A stretch of 64,000 nt of DNA from contig QLIY01000716.1 of NCBI GenBank assembly GCA_003260075.1, positions 21,108-85,107 of the forward strand, in the 5' to 3' direction. Under the pieces are notes generated by a model. The model was given only the letters and a program-made list of their open reading frames with translations. It did no database searches and was not told where the DNA came from. Every line of letters begins with the position of its first letter. Within the stretch, counting starts at the first letter, position 1. This DNA comes from Phallusia mammillata. Lineage: Eukaryota > Chordata > Ascidiacea > Phlebobranchia > Ascidiidae. Shown piece by piece: positions 1 through 12,415 of this stretch. The position numbers were made by a program, and so were the translations under genes.

Positions 1-940
1 TGTCACCTTTACCAGCAACTTTTCTTACCAATGGTTTGTTTGTCTTTGGTTGTGGTGAATTTCTTTTTAAATAAAGGTCATCCTCTGATACACTCCCATT
101 AGCTGGTTTAAGTCCAGTTTTGCTTCTGGCAGCTGGCTTGTACGATGAAGGTTCTATACTTGCATCCCAATCACGATGAGTTTTTTTGCTAGAACCTGTA
201 CCAGAAGGTGGCTTACCAAAGCCATTTGCAAATGATGGGGATGAGTACTGGTTGCTGTCATACTTTCCAGTAAACTTATATTTATTGGGACTCTGTTCCA
301 TTCTTGCTCTAGTCACCCTGGCAGGTGCTGATCGAGACTCAACTCCATCAGATCTGCGTGGACCAGTTGAAGGCTTTAAGGAAGGAGGTTTGTACTTAAC
401 TCTTGCAGCTGCTCTGGCTGCTGCCTGAGTTGAAGCACCAACAGGAGAAGATTTCTTGTTGGTCAGACGCTTTGCTTGTTCTGCGCAGAATACTATGTGC
501 CTCTCAGCTGCTGAGTTATTAAACCTTCTGCTGCAATGAGGACATTGGACATAGTCTGGGTTTGGCGCAGATGCAACATGTGGTGGAGGTTTCCTGCCTT
601 CTTTTATAGCGGCTGTGGCTTCCCTAGCAGTCCTAATAGTGTTAATAAAGTCCTCGTGCTTTTGCTTCCAGGATTGTTTATTTCCCTGAGCAGGCAAAGC
701 GTTCCTTTGAGTTTTCTTAGCAGGCTGTGATTTGCTTGGTTTTATTTGTACACCAGGTGTACAAGTGACATCTCTTTGTTTGCTGGAATTAAAAACTGGT
801 CTTTTGACATGTGTTTTTTCACATATTTTGGAATGCCTTGCTACACTTTCGGGGGCAAATTTTCTTCCACAATATTGGCATGAAACTCGGTGACCAATTG
901 GCATATTTTCCTCTCCATAATCATCCTCACCAAAATCCAT
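1..940 (-). CDS. ZC2HC1: Zinc finger C2HC domain-containing protein (ZC2HC1A/B family), 3' end beyond window
   Basis: An open frame runs from an ATG at 940 to the window edge without a stop or intron (313 codons seen). The start reads MDFGEDDYGEENMP. Two C2HC fingers are visible: C21-C24-H36-C40 (CX2CX11HX3C) and C133-C136-H148-C152. This spacing of two identical fingers separated by about 90 basic, low-complexity residues is the hallmark of the ZC2HC1 (FAM164) family. After residue 155 the chain is rich in A, K, S and P, with stretches such as AARAAARVKYKPPS, and looks disordered. The molecular role of the family is poorly known; zinc binding is inferred from the motifs. The C-terminus is not in the window. 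No neighbour shares its strand closely; the next gene starts about 3 kb away. Confidence in the family is high; which paralogue cannot be decided here. Confidence 0.9.
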   Translation of the reverse strand, partial: MDFGEDDYGEENMPIGHRVSCQYCGRKFAPESVARHSKICEKTHVKRPVFNSSKQRDVTCTPGVQIKPSKSQPAKKTQRNALPAQGNKQSWKQKHEDFINTIRTAREATAAIKEGRKPPPHVASAPNPDYVQCPHCSRRFNNSAAERHIVFCAEQAKRLTNKKSSPVGASTQAAARAAARVKYKPPSLKPSTGPRRSDGVESRSAPARVTRARMEQSPNKYKFTGKYDSNQYSSPSFANGFGKPPSGTGSSKKTHRDWDASIEPSSYKPAARSKTGLKPANGSVSEDDLYLKRNSPQPKTNKPLVRKVAGKGD

Positions 941-1424
941 TTTTTCACCTTAAATTTCACTCTTTGTTTTGAATAAAATACCAAAAAACTTGAAACACCT
1001 GAAAACACAGTGGTTTAAAAACTTTAATTGTCTGTCAAAAACTGTTACGGTATCTAATTAATTTTTTTTAACCTGGTTAATCAAACCTCTCTTTTGAAGC
1101 GTATTTTACATTTGCGTATCATATAAATTAGAAGATTTTAAATTGCAATTCAAGGAATGTTTATAACCACAGCAACATAGAAACAAATTCGTATTTCATG
1201 CATGAATGAACATGGGATAGAAGACTGGTATGAGAAACAAGAATACGTTGATTTAAAAACTTTTTACATTTTTTACTTTATTGCCAGTGAAAAATACATT
1301 TTTTTTATACTACACATAAAATTAGCATGCAAAACGAAATTTAATTAATCAATCCCTGGAAAAAGTCAAAAAGTATTTGGGCATCCTTCAAACGTTTGGG
1401 TAACTAGTATGTTTTTTTGCATTC
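941..1424. other. Intergenic, nothing recognised
   Basis: AT-rich sequence upstream of the ZC2HC1 start, which presumably contains its promoter. No repeat, RNA gene or coding exon is evident. Confidence 0.5.
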
Positions 1425-1432
1425 ACCTAAAG

Positions 1433-1653
1433 CAGTGGTTCTCAACTCATTTCAGGCCATGGACCACTGGCCCAGTAAAANCAGCATATTGTCAGGTCGT
1501 AGAAAAATAGCACCAGGCGCACTAATCTGCTCAAAAATATATAATAATTGGACTCGTTTGCCAGTACATTTGAAATCCAAGTGTATCTGCGGGCCGCACA
1601 ACCTAAAATCAAGGGCCGCATGTGGCCCGCGGGCCGCAGGTTGCCCACCCCTG
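1433..1653. mobile_element. hAT-type MITE with 8-bp target duplication
   Basis: The left end is CAGTGGTTCTCAAC and the right end, read inward, is CAGGGGTGGGCAACCTG; both have the CAGNGG ends usual for hAT elements. It is flanked by ACCTAAAG (1425-1432) and ACCTAAAC (1654-1661), a 7/8 match expected for the 8-bp hAT target duplication. At 221 bp with no coding capacity it is non-autonomous. The two termini look like different hAT families, so it may be chimeric. One base (1482) is undetermined. Confidence 0.75.
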
Positions 1654-1892
1654 ACCTAAACCAATTACCAAGCCAAGAAAATATTTATCTAATCAACCTA
1701 TAACAATAAATAAGGTGTTGAAAGCCGCCATTGTAATCTACAACCTATAGTAACTTATTAACATTAACCTTCACCAAAGCGATTAATACCAGTTGACTTC
1801 ACCTTGTAACCAGTTAGTTTGTAAAATCCAAATCGGCAGTCAGACATTCGAAGTGTTTCCTGGCTTGTGTGTCGCCACTCTTGTCTTAAAGA

Positions 1893-1932
1893 ACTAGAAG
1901 AGTGGCTTTCTGATATACTTCCATTTTATATA
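1893..1932 (-). repeat. Short dispersed repeat also found in a nardilysin intron
   Basis: On the minus strand this reads ATGGAAGTATATCAGAAAGC followed by CACTCTTCTAG. A close relative is at 22469-22505 on the plus strand (ATGGAAATATATAGAAAAGC then CACCTTTCTAG). Two diverged copies in unrelated contexts indicate an old dispersed repeat; its class is not recognisable from these fragments. Confidence 0.5.
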
Positions 1933-1935
1933 TTC

Positions 1936-1946
1936 GGGGGGGGGGG
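1936..1946. repeat. G11 run
   Basis: The only G-type run left of the N gap. No flanking duplicate was found, but the gap and nearby repeats limit the comparison. Confidence 0.6.
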
Positions 1947-2102
1947 ATCAAAGTTGAAGTAAGCATACGAAACAACAATTTGGGCTTGAAACGTAATTCT
2001 TTAAAATCGTTTTTCAAGAAGTGAGATACAATTATTAACAGCGAACATTTTGATGCTCTTTCAACATGCAAAATGCAATCATCTCTAGTTTATCACCGAA
2101 TT

Positions 2103-2179
2103 TAGTGGATGTCTTGTGGACCACCCAAAAAGTCATCATGGACCACTAGTGGTCCATGGACCACCAGTTGAGAACCACT
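2103..2179. mobile_element. hAT-type element end, truncated by the N gap
   Basis: The end GTTGAGAACCACT immediately precedes the gap and is the inverse of the CAGTGGTTCTCAAC terminus seen at 1433. Inside it are repeated TGGACCAC words forming a subterminal palindrome around 2144-2163. The rest of the element lies outward or in the gap, so its length is unknown. Confidence 0.6.
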
Positions 2180-3132
2180 NNNNNNNNNNNNNNNNNNNNN
2201 NNNNNNNNNNNNNNNNNNNNNNNNNNNNNNNNNNNNNNNNNNNNNNNNNNNNNNNNNNNNNNNNNNNNNNNNNNNNNNNNNNNNNNNNNNNNNNNNNNNN
2301 NNNNNNNNNNNNNNNNNNNNNNNNNNNNNNNNNNNNNNNNNNNNNNNNNNNNNNNNNNNNNNNNNNNNNNNNNNNNNNNNNNNNNNNNNNNNNNNNNNNN
2401 NNNNNNNNNNNNNNNNNNNNNNNNNNNNNNNNNNNNNNNNNNNNNNNNNNNNNNNNNNNNNNNNNNNNNNNNNNNNNNNNNNNNNNNNNNNNNNNNNNNN
2501 NNNNNNNNNNNNNNNNNNNNNNNNNNNNNNNNNNNNNNNNNNNNNNNNNNNNNNNNNNNNNNNNNNNNNNNNNNNNNNNNNNNNNNNNNNNNNNNNNNNN
2601 NNNNNNNNNNNNNNNNNNNNNNNNNNNNNNNNNNNNNNNNNNNNNNNNNNNNNNNNNNNNNNNNNNNNNNNNNNNNNNNNNNNNNNNNNNNNNNNNNNNN
2701 NNNNNNNNNNNNNNNNNNNNNNNNNNNNNNNNNNNNNNNNNNNNNNNNNNNNNNNNNNNNNNNNNNNNNNNNNNNNNNNNNNNNNNNNNNNNNNNNNNNN
2801 NNNNNNNNNNNNNNNNNNNNNNNNNNNNNNNNNNNNNNNNNNNNNNNNNNNNNNNNNNNNNNNNNNNNNNNNNNNNNNNNNNNNNNNNNNNNNNNNNNNN
2901 NNNNNNNNNNNNNNNNNNNNNNNNNNNNNNNNNNNNNNNNNNNNNNNNNNNNNNNNNNNNNNNNNNNNNNNNNNNNNNNNNNNNNNNNNNNNNNNNNNNN
3001 NNNNNNNNNNNNNNNNNNNNNNNNNNNNNNNNNNNNNNNNNNNNNNNNNNNNNNNNNNNNNNNNNNNNNNNNNNNNNNNNNNNNNNNNNNNNNNNNNNNN
3101 NNNNNNNNNNNNNNNNNNNNNNNNNNNNNNNN
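2180..3132. other. Assembly gap (953 N)
   Basis: Unsequenced. Any reading frame drawn across it is an artefact. Confidence 0.99.
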
Positions 3133-3300
3133 CTGTGGGTGAACCGAGGGATCAAACGGGGTCAAAATTCACATGGACCATCTTTAGACCAATATCTGTA
3201 ATGTGTGCAAATTTGAAAAAGTTTGAACCATTCTTTCTTGACCAAAACGTGGGAACAAATCCGCTTCAGGGAAGGGGACCCATAATAAGAACGAGTGTTT
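3133..3300. repeat. Repeat end related to the 57.4-58.2 kb block
   Basis: The words CTTCAGGGAAGGGGACCCAT (about 3265-3284) also occur near 58218-58240, where they close a longer degenerate repeat. The flank here (accatctttagaccaatatc and so on) resembles that block only loosely. This is probably the edge of another copy, cut off by the gap. Confidence 0.45.
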
Positions 3301-4090
3301 TAATATTTAAAGTCTTTGTTTAGGAATACAAATGTTACCGCAACAAACAACACATAGAACTTTACATCTATTGCATATGAATTTCCACATATAGTCTAAT
3401 CTGCAAAAGCATTTTTGCGGTGGATAAAACTGCCGCAAGCCTATGGATAGCGGCACGGGCTTTAATCTAAATGAAACAGTTAATTGCCTGTCATGTATAC
3501 ACTATACACTGAGCGAAGCCATTTTGCGCAAAATATTTATTAAAAAACAATTGCGAATAAAAACCGTAAAAACGCTAAAGGAGGTCAAGATCAGAAAACT
3601 TGTTTTAACTGCAAGGCAATTAACATAGTTCAGGGCGTAGGCAGTCACTGTGGCGATATTCCTGCGAATCATTTAGCACCGTTGCCATATACATTGTACA
3701 GACGTGTACCATTTAGTAAATTTAGGGGGTGACCTGTAATGGTGAGTGGAACAGAACACTTTAAATATTTTGGATTTTGGGTGATGAAATGCGTTTATAT
3801 GGGGAATGTATGCAAAAATACGCCTGTGGGGCACCTTGTGGAGTTGTAAACGACGTGAATAAGTCAAGCAGCGAAATGGTTGTACCCTTGTGGGTAGCAC
3901 AAGAAAAATAGAGAAGCGAAAAACGAAAGTATAAGAGTATAAGAAACGCACACACACACGTCAAACAACACTCGCGCACAATCTTGAACGTAGGAAAATA
4001 CATCGCCTTCGTTCGGCAGGAAGACATAATCACCTGTACATTATAAAAGTTTAATTTCCATGCCCTTGCAAAGCTGCCAAGGGCCATAAG
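3301..4090. other. Intergenic / 3' flank of the receptor gene
   Basis: No coding signal is recognised. It probably includes the 3' UTR of the minus-strand receptor gene, whose stop is at 4091. A short CA microsatellite is at about 3950-3958. Confidence 0.4.
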
Positions 4091-7000
4091 TCAGCATATC
4101 AAGGTTTGATGTATAGGTTCTGCGTTGGGCGGGCGCCCTTCAACGGGATCGGTTGTGCTGGTTAAAGGCTCGCTGCTAGACGATTCAGAAGGCTTTCGGT
4201 CAGAGCCGCTGGAGTCAGAGGCCGAGTTGCTGCTCTCTTCGGGTTTTTGAAATCCGTTCACGATGTGACGAAGGGTTTTGCGGACGCGCAGCATAGCGAG
4301 ACGTGACTCGGGTCGCGACGACCAGCATTCCCGCATGGTGGTGACAAAAACTGAGAGCACCTAAACAGCAGGACAAGCAATTGTTATATTTAGGATGCCT
4401 AAAAAGCCAATCAGCTTCTTAACGTATCAGTACACAATTAAATCATTCTGAAAATACCCTAAATCTCTCTTTCTAACCCCTCTAAAACATATTACAAGAC
4501 AAAGATACCCAATAATCGACCCCTGTGTGTAGTGGTTTAATGAAGATCTTGACGCACACAATGTTCATCTGTGCACCGAAATCGCATTGCGTTCGAGATG
4601 GAGTACATACAATCCCACAAAACAGTTAATCCCATTTTGTGATTCTTTCAAGAAACCAGATTTGTTTTCAATGCAGTTTTTAGTTTTTGTGCACAAAAGT
4701 AGCTCACCGGGTGTTCGACCCAATGCTTCATAATTTCCGGTCGCACATTTCCCGCAACCACAACCTTCCGCATCTCGTCGAAGTCCGGATCGGCGCCAAC
4801 CATGTCATAATAGGGCACGTGATAATTTTCGACCAATCCTGCAAATGTGGTAAATGAGTGGGGTTGCAAAGACTTTAACATAACACCCCCCCCCCATAGG
4901 GCACGTGATAATTTTCGACCAATCCTGCAAATGTGGTAAATGAATGCGGTTACAAAAACTTTAACGTTGCAATGCAACAAGTATCGTAAGCCATGTCAAA
5001 ACTATTTCGTTCAATCGGCAGATTTGGTAAACCAGGTGCATTTTAATTGCAAAACAACCATTATGCAGTGTTTTGATAATTTCAGTTATGGTCACATTAT
5101 GCCACATGGCAGACAAGTTAATCTTTTAATAGTTTAAGAAGGAATTTGTGAAATCAGGACTAAACAGTAAAACTGTGCTCTTTTAAAAACTTCCCTGAAG
5201 TTGATGAAATCGATCCGTTTAACCATATATAATATTTTACACCATATAGTTTCAAAAATTAGTGACACACGCTTATGAAGTTGGTCAGCAAATCAGACGC
5301 TTTAAAAACTGTGTTTAAATTCATTAGCTTGTGTTTACCAATTACTACAAACTGGGGCTTAAAAATGCCGATGGTTTACTCTATTTTTTCAGCAATATTT
5401 GCATCTTTATAACAAAAATATAACGGCCAAGGTACATTTTAACTTTAGTCTCTGACTCTGGTGTTCCCTTTATTATTCACAGCCACATACCATTGCCAAC
5501 GTCAGTGCGATTAAGAATCTCCCACATAACCAGTGCAAAGGAGTAGACATCGGATGCGGTGTAGGCTTCAAACGAGTCGAAATGGTAGCGTTGGGCGAGG
5601 ACTTCAGGCGCCATATACCGTATCGTGCCTTGCCGTCGAGACCGATCGTAGGTGCCTACATCTACTTTGTCCACGGCTCTGCACACAAAAGGTTACAAGT
5701 GACGTCGCGTGTTGACCGAGCGCGTATCTATTGCGCGAGCGTTTTGTCTTCGCTGGCAAGAGGGGATCCAACGGTGAAGATAGAAGCTTAGATGTGAGCG
5801 TATTGTTTTTTTACGACCGATTTTTTGTATTTATTGCTGGCATATCTTCGGAAGCATTTGTTTGCTTACTATCTTTAAAACCGTCCGACGGCGATTTAAG
5901 CAACATATTTCTTCTTACTACGGGAGGTATACTTTAATATTTATGAACTATGCGATGTACACTAAAAGTTTGGGACTGGTTACTGTCGAAGTCAATATTC
6001 TGATCAACTACTTGTTTTTTCAACCCAACAACCGTAATAAAAAATCTCCACTGGCTTATTTCTTTAACCAACGCCATTAACCCATTAGATTAAATAAACG
6101 TTATTTTGTAACAGACGCTGCTATAATACCGCTGTAAACAGTAATGTGATATTAGGCATTAGGGACCGCATTCTTTGGGTGGGCAGCAAATCCTCATAGG
6201 AGTATAGGCTACAAAAACCTAATAGCCTTATCGTATTTTACGTTTAAAGCTGCGTAACAGAATATCAGTGTGGATTAAGGCAACTCACTATTCCCTTTAA
6301 GCACTAAAAGCTTAAGGCTGGATTACTGCTAAGGGTCATGTAGCTACCTTGAATATCGTACAGCCAGGCCCATATCAGCGATACAGCACTGGCCATCTTG
6401 CTTCACCAATATGTTTTTGGACTTGATGTCGCGGTGGGCGATCGCTGGTTTGCCTTTCGTACCGGTAATCTCCATGTGCAGGTGCGCCAGACCTGTTCAC
6501 AAACGACAATCCGGATTAGATAACCATCAGCGTGGATTTAATATAAAAACTAGATGCGAAAATTAGAGGCTTAAAGTCATTGCGGTTTATCAAAAGTTCA
6601 AATTACACTATTCGCTAAGAGATTTTAACGACGTACAAAACAAAACTATATGTCAGGTGTGAGCAGTTGCAGTCTCAATTTTTCCACATTCCCAGTCAAA
6701 GTGTTGCTAACCTTGCGGCATAAGCAATTTATAATTTTATACTAATTGCATAACGCAAAACACCATGTACACTGCAGTCGGTGTAAAGGTCAAACTAATT
6801 TGCAAAGGTGTGCGACGTTGTTCGACATGAAACATTGCACAGGTACTTGTGAGTTTACCAAACTGGTGGTTCGCAAATTCGAAGATATTTTACTTCATTG
6901 ACTTCAATTTGGTGCAAACGACACCACACTCAATGCAATTTGTAAATCTGATTTTCCCGGCAGGCGGTGCAGCTGCAGTGCGAACCGCAGGAGGCATTTG

Positions 7001-10000
7001 GTCGCCCTATTCGACGGAAAGGCGTTCGGTTTTTGTGCCCTGGCGCCTAGATCGAAGTTCGCCTTTTATGTGAACGATGTGGGGCATAAACAACAAGGAG
7101 CCAGTCAGTCGTTCGCGTAATGCAGTGAGCGGAAAGACAGAAAAAGCCTCCCTTGAGGTATGGAGGCACGGTGGGCGAGCAAACTGGGATTTGCCTTTCA
7201 GCTGTGTTCATTGAACCTGTACAACGTGATTTACTTAACCAGTGTATGGTTCGTTAACGTACAATGCGGAGGAAATTACGTTTTTTGTAGCATGCATTTT
7301 TGCGAGCATTGCCGTTGGTTATTACTCGACCACAACAAACATTTCCCACAACACTGTTCATACTAATTGGGTTAAGAAACCAAATGCGCAGCCATAAACA
7401 ACCGAAACGCAAACGTAGCTTTAGGGGAGATATCGTGCAACATTTGGGTGACAAAACGCTCAAAACGAGGTTCTAGCGTTGTCATGGAATCCTGCATGTC
7501 GTTATCCAGAAATAAAACATAAAATGAAAGATGCTTTTAGCAAAAACGAGTATTTTGCCGCACATAGTTTAAGGATCACTACACTATAGCATGAAAAAAG
7601 TCGTGTTGCAATATTTACACATCACTTGGCACATCGAGTTTGGCTTGGGCAAATTTGGCTTTTTCGTGGAGAGTGTTTATCAGTTAACGAGGAATGGCTA
7701 TTTACGAACTTGACATCGCTGTGGTCCAGGCTAAAGCAACGGACAAGTTTACTTTCGGCATGGAGAATAAATAAACAACACACCTCCGATGCTAACGGCG
7801 GGACAAGCGAATCAAACGCTTCAACCACGAGTTTATTTTACCACACTGTCAAGCCGTGTGCCAAAACCACATTCCAAATCCAGTGAGGACTTGATTCAAC
7901 TTCAGACTGGCACTAATTAACGTTACCGGATCAAAAGATTGCCCTGAGCGATTTGAAGACCCAAGCGACCGTTTGCGATTTATCAGGTCTTCAAAATAAT
8001 CGTATTTGTAGACGGTAGCAACTGCTTTTAAATGTCACTGTCGAGTTAATCCAGCCGCGTTATAATTTATGCATTAATCATTATAATAAACCATTTGAAG
8101 GTTTTGGTCTGATTTTGAAATTCTTGGGATCATGAATTGTTGCGCCCGGCTTGGATATTGCAAAAGTGTAAGGTTGGGAATTTCTCCCTACCGCTTCCAG
8201 CTTACACTGAACACTTTTAATTGTGAATCTCTACTGGGAAACTATATGTTTTTTGTGGCACACTTGCACGCTAGTAATAGCAGAATGTGCTGTTAATGGT
8301 GATTGATTTGCAATTTTGAAGTGAGCCTGTTTTCGGCAATAAGCAAGATTAAATGGCATTGTAATGAATATTTTGTCATCAAGGCCTTACATATAACGAG
8401 AGATGCTTTCTACAGAAACGCATATGTCGCCGAAACTGTGTTTATCTTTTTCGCACACAGTTTGGGATATCAATACAATGGCGACAAAATACTAAAATCT
8501 ATCATACTTGAGAAAACGCGGATATCGGTACAGAATATAGCGCAAGTTTGGTGTAATCTCTCATGTCAAAAGAACAAAGCCTAAACAAATGTCTTACCTG
8601 AACATGCGGTGTGGGCAAGCTTAAGGGCCTCGGAAACGCTTACGGTTTTCCGTTGGAGGTAGTCGAAGAGTGATCCGTTCTCGTGGTACTCCGTAATAAG
8701 GAAGAGTTGCGTCCACGATCCCGTACCGGAAATATCGGCTGCAATAAAACCTGAAAAAAAAACAACTGTTACTGACTTTAACTAAGGCAAATTGTGCTTG
8801 TTGATATATACTAGTAAAGCTTGTAAATTTTTTTAGAGCAGATGTCCACCTTTTTACCAAATAGTAACTTTTTCTCCAAAAACCCTTAATATGCCTAACA
8901 TTCTAATATGGATTTCCTATTTTTACTCAAACTATGTCTACATTAAGAATCCTGAAAAATGCGGTTTTTATTGCCCCTACTATCAGTCCCAGGTAGGAGT
9001 ATTATATTGCAGTACATAAAACCTATGTCTCCAATCAAATGATAAACAACCATAAATATGCATGCAACCGGAAGTTTTTCGTAATCTACATAAAATCGGA
9101 AAATAATACACAAAATTTGCACTTTAAACATCTGTTTAGGCCCCATATAAAATAACCTTAGGCAAAATGTCATAAAAAAATCAAATAAACTTTGTTGCTC
9201 AAGAAAGACAAAAACCAAAGATAAAAAGTCTATTTGTTAACTGAACTCTAGATCACGACGATTGCGTTATTTTCAAACGGATTTGCGAGTTTATTAATCG
9301 CATTCGAGACCAAATTAAATCCTGACCTCAGAACAAACACATTCCGAAGTACCTCCAGCAGAGCGCAAGTGTTAAAAACTTATCAAGCACGCAAAAGCAA
9401 ATACATGAGCCGTGCTGGCTGACTTGCTTGTTTGTGAGACGACAAGATTAAAACCAGCCGCAATCAGTTGCACTTGTTTACGAGCATGTGTACTAGAAAC
9501 ATGTATTGTGCATTATTATTCACAATACTGAAGCCCCCCCCCCTTGTGAGACGACAAGATTAAAACCAGCCGCAATCAGTTGCACTTGTTTGTTTACGCG
9601 CATGTGTACTAGAAACATGTATTGTGCCTTATTATTCACAATACTGAAGTTATTTTTGTTGCTGGAATTGGTATAATATGTGTAAATGCGCTTAGGTTAT
9701 TCGGTATTAGGTTCTTTATTTTTTGAACTTTTCGAATATCAATATATAGTTCTAGAAATTTTCACATGAAATCATTGAACAATAGGCGCGTGTTATTTCC
9801 AGTAATATACATAGTTGCCAACATTTGTCTGTGCTTTGTCGCATGTATGAGAGCAACCACCCACCAAGAATATTTTCATGTCGAAGCAAAACAGTTTGAT
9901 AAATTTCGGTCTCCCTGAACCAGCTGTCCTCGTCCGTCGAGTTAAAGATTTTCAAGGCGACTTTTTCTTCCCTCCATTTGCCCAACATCACCTGTCCATA

Positions 10001-12415
10001 CACAACGGGCTCACATTAGAGGAGTTACATGGCATTGCGTGGTACGAATTACGTAATGGGAGTTGGGAGTTATCTTTGGAAGAAATGGGACTATATATAC
10101 ACGGTTTATCTTTTTTTCAAAAACCGAACTTTGTCGAAAACAAAACTTTCCGTAATTTAGGTAAACTCATTTACAACATGCGTACTCGCAAAAAGAAAAC
10201 TATTTGCAAGGTATTTTTCTAATATAGTGGTTCTTAACACTTAATAACGTTCCGAATTTCCATTTCATCTAAATTTTCACTAACTTGCACCATTTCCTTC
10301 ACAAGTTTTTTATTTTTATTTTGTCGAGTCCCCAACACATCATTTTCGAATATGTTAAATATGAGTTGTAAATGGTACTATATGTGGTAAGTGGTACTAT
10401 ATGTGCTCATTGGGTAACACCCAAGTTAATATCGCTTTTGCCTGGCGAAATTTAATCTGGTTTCTAATTGACCATGCCCTAATTCAACATACCGTCCCGT
10501 ATCGCCCCCTTCCAATTTCTTTTACTGTTTCAATTTGCTTGGATACGGTTCGCTGTGTGAGCAACGGCATCCCAGACCCTGATGAAGTATCCACGAGTGA
10601 CGACCAATCGTTCATCATTTCCCCACCTCCCCTGTGCTTCCCATTTCTCCCGTGCAGCACAGGGCGATTGGCATTTTTGTTTTCGTTCTCGATCTGGCGT
10701 CGTCTCTCGGCCTCGCGCCTGCAGAGCCTGTGGCATACAAAAGACATATAAACGTAGGCAGATCGGGATACGCCTAATGGAATCGTTCAAATCGCGGAGG
10801 AGTCGGATTGCCACAAAGGCGCGAGAACGCGGGAAAACAGATACACGATCGCCGTCGACAAACTGAAACAAAGCCCGGCGAGGTGTTGTTTTTCGCACCT
10901 ACGTCTAAGTACGGTATTCAGCAGGTGCTCGTGAGACATGTCACAAAAACTCCCACAGTGCGCACGATAATGCGGTTTAATTGTACCAAGGTTTAGTTCC
11001 AACGGATTAAGGCCAGCCTTCGGAATGTCAAAATTGAGGCTTAAGTTGACGCGACGAAGTCATCCTGTTTGTCAAGGTGTGTGGCTGCTACAATGCGCCA
11101 GTTTCGAACATTGGTGGAAAGGAAACGCGTTGTTGCGACAATAAACAGGCGACTAGGTATTATCAGATCCAAGCATCCATGACACAAGTGTCCCATCGGA
11201 CCTAACTGCATTGACGCCGCTTCTATTTACCCAAGCGACGATCCTTAGACCGCGTCCCATAATAGCAAGGTGCCGTGATAAGGCCCATTGTGCGCACACC
11301 TGCACGCAGCACCTGGGTTTGGTTGAAATATAAGACTGTTCTGATGGCGAAAATAGGGATCAACGACTCGTTTGTGTGGGGCATTAGCAGCGGCTTAGCC
11401 ACCCCAAACTGCCAGTCTTGTCACATCAGTGTTACAACAAACTAAGGTGGACCGCAGGTTTCTTATCAGCACTATGCTGGGATGGAGAAACTAGCTTTTT
11501 CATTAGCCTGAACCAAATGACCCCCTTTGAGCGCTTCTTGGGTTTGCGATGGGAAATACGAAGTGTACTTACCTCCTTGTATACCAAAACACCACTGTGC
11601 TGAACAAAAGGAAGAATATGATTGTGATGATGGCAATAATGATGTTGTAACCTGTGTACAGGAAAACAGTTTATGCACATGAATGGAGCAAACATTGTAT
11701 GCATCACTTAAGACAAACCATTTTCTTCGTTTTCTGTGGGCTTGTGCAATGATACATGAAGTTGGTCGTTACACATCGAACCATTGTTGCAACATTTTAA
11801 GTCAGTTTGCAGCGTAAAATCAGGATCTGTGTATTTCTAAAAATCAACATACAATTGAATTTATTGTATTACAAGCTGTTTAGCATGTAAAAGAAAAAAA
11901 CTTACACTACACTGATCAAGTTTACTCGCTTGGGAAGGCAAACACCCAGCATGTAGTTCTTCTTCACCATCTTCATTGATGAAAAGTTTTTTGTAACACT
12001 TTGCTGTGGAAACATATTTGCTTTGATGCAGTATATTGGAGCAAACAAACAAAACTGGCAACTTTACAACCAATTGCACAGAAATGGAAAAAAATAAAGC
12101 CCAAAGTTTACATAAACACCACTCTCAAGCTGGTCCCTTAAAAATCAATAAAATACCTTGTTCAAGAAGTAAACTAAAAAGTAAAAAAACAACTAATTAA
12201 TTGCCTATTTTGATGGTGTGATCAAAAAGGAATTATCATCTTCCAGTACCAAATTAAAGTTGTGGTTGCTAGGTTACCATGACTTTTAGGCAGTGAAAAA
12301 TAAATGAATTACTTACCGTTTGGTTTCAATAGGCATGTAGAATTAAATTTTAAGTCAGGACAATCAAGAAGACATCTGCATCTTATTTCTTCCATGCCCT
12401 TTAACCATTCCGAAT
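4091..12415 (-). CDS. BMPR1: BMP type I receptor serine/threonine kinase (BMPR1-like), 5' exon missing
   Basis: Eleven exons, in transcript order: 12317-12415 (5' limit tentative), 11906-12003, 11719-11836, 11573-11651, 10493-10727, 9865-9991, 8598-8750, 6348-6492, 5491-5678, 4708-4838 and 4091-4360; junction phases agree. The ectodomain is cysteine-rich with the type I signature CCNNGSMCN. One membrane segment follows (about [16 protein letters not shown]), then a GS box ([10 protein letters not shown]). The kinase has the G-loop GRGRYG, catalytic [12 protein letters not shown] and the MAPEV motif. The L45-loop region [12 protein letters not shown] matches BMPR1A/B rather than TGFBR1 or ACVR1, so signalling through Smad1/5-type effectors is inferred. 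Beyond the kinase lies a serine-rich tail of about 55 residues ([14 protein letters not shown]), unusual for type I receptors. The signal-peptide exon was not found in 12.4-19 kb. Confidence 0.9.
4811..4980. repeat. Duplicated exon edge around a C10 run (4886-4895)
   Basis: The 5' end of the receptor exon 4708-4838 and its adjacent intron (4811-4885) recur at 4896-4980 with scattered mismatches, separated by ten Cs. The second copy is only a partial exon and should not be annotated as an extra exon. Confidence 0.85.
9432..9649. repeat. Duplicated intronic segment around a C10 run (9534-9543)
   Basis: About 102 bases beginning TTGTGAGACGACAAG are repeated after ten Cs, with a 4-bp TTTG indel and single-base differences between copies, as expected for two alleles. 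Confidence 0.85.

Noticed and set aside
2116-3201. Long open frames across 2116-3201 on both strands
   Set aside because: They consist almost entirely of undetermined bases in the N gap.
11861-12079. Alternative receptor start with a leader-like sequence ([17 protein letters not shown]) read through the intron
   Set aside because: It would skip the exon carrying the first ectodomain cysteines, and the normal acceptor at 12003 fits the phase of the upstream exon. The first codon is inside an intron; coincidence is likelier.
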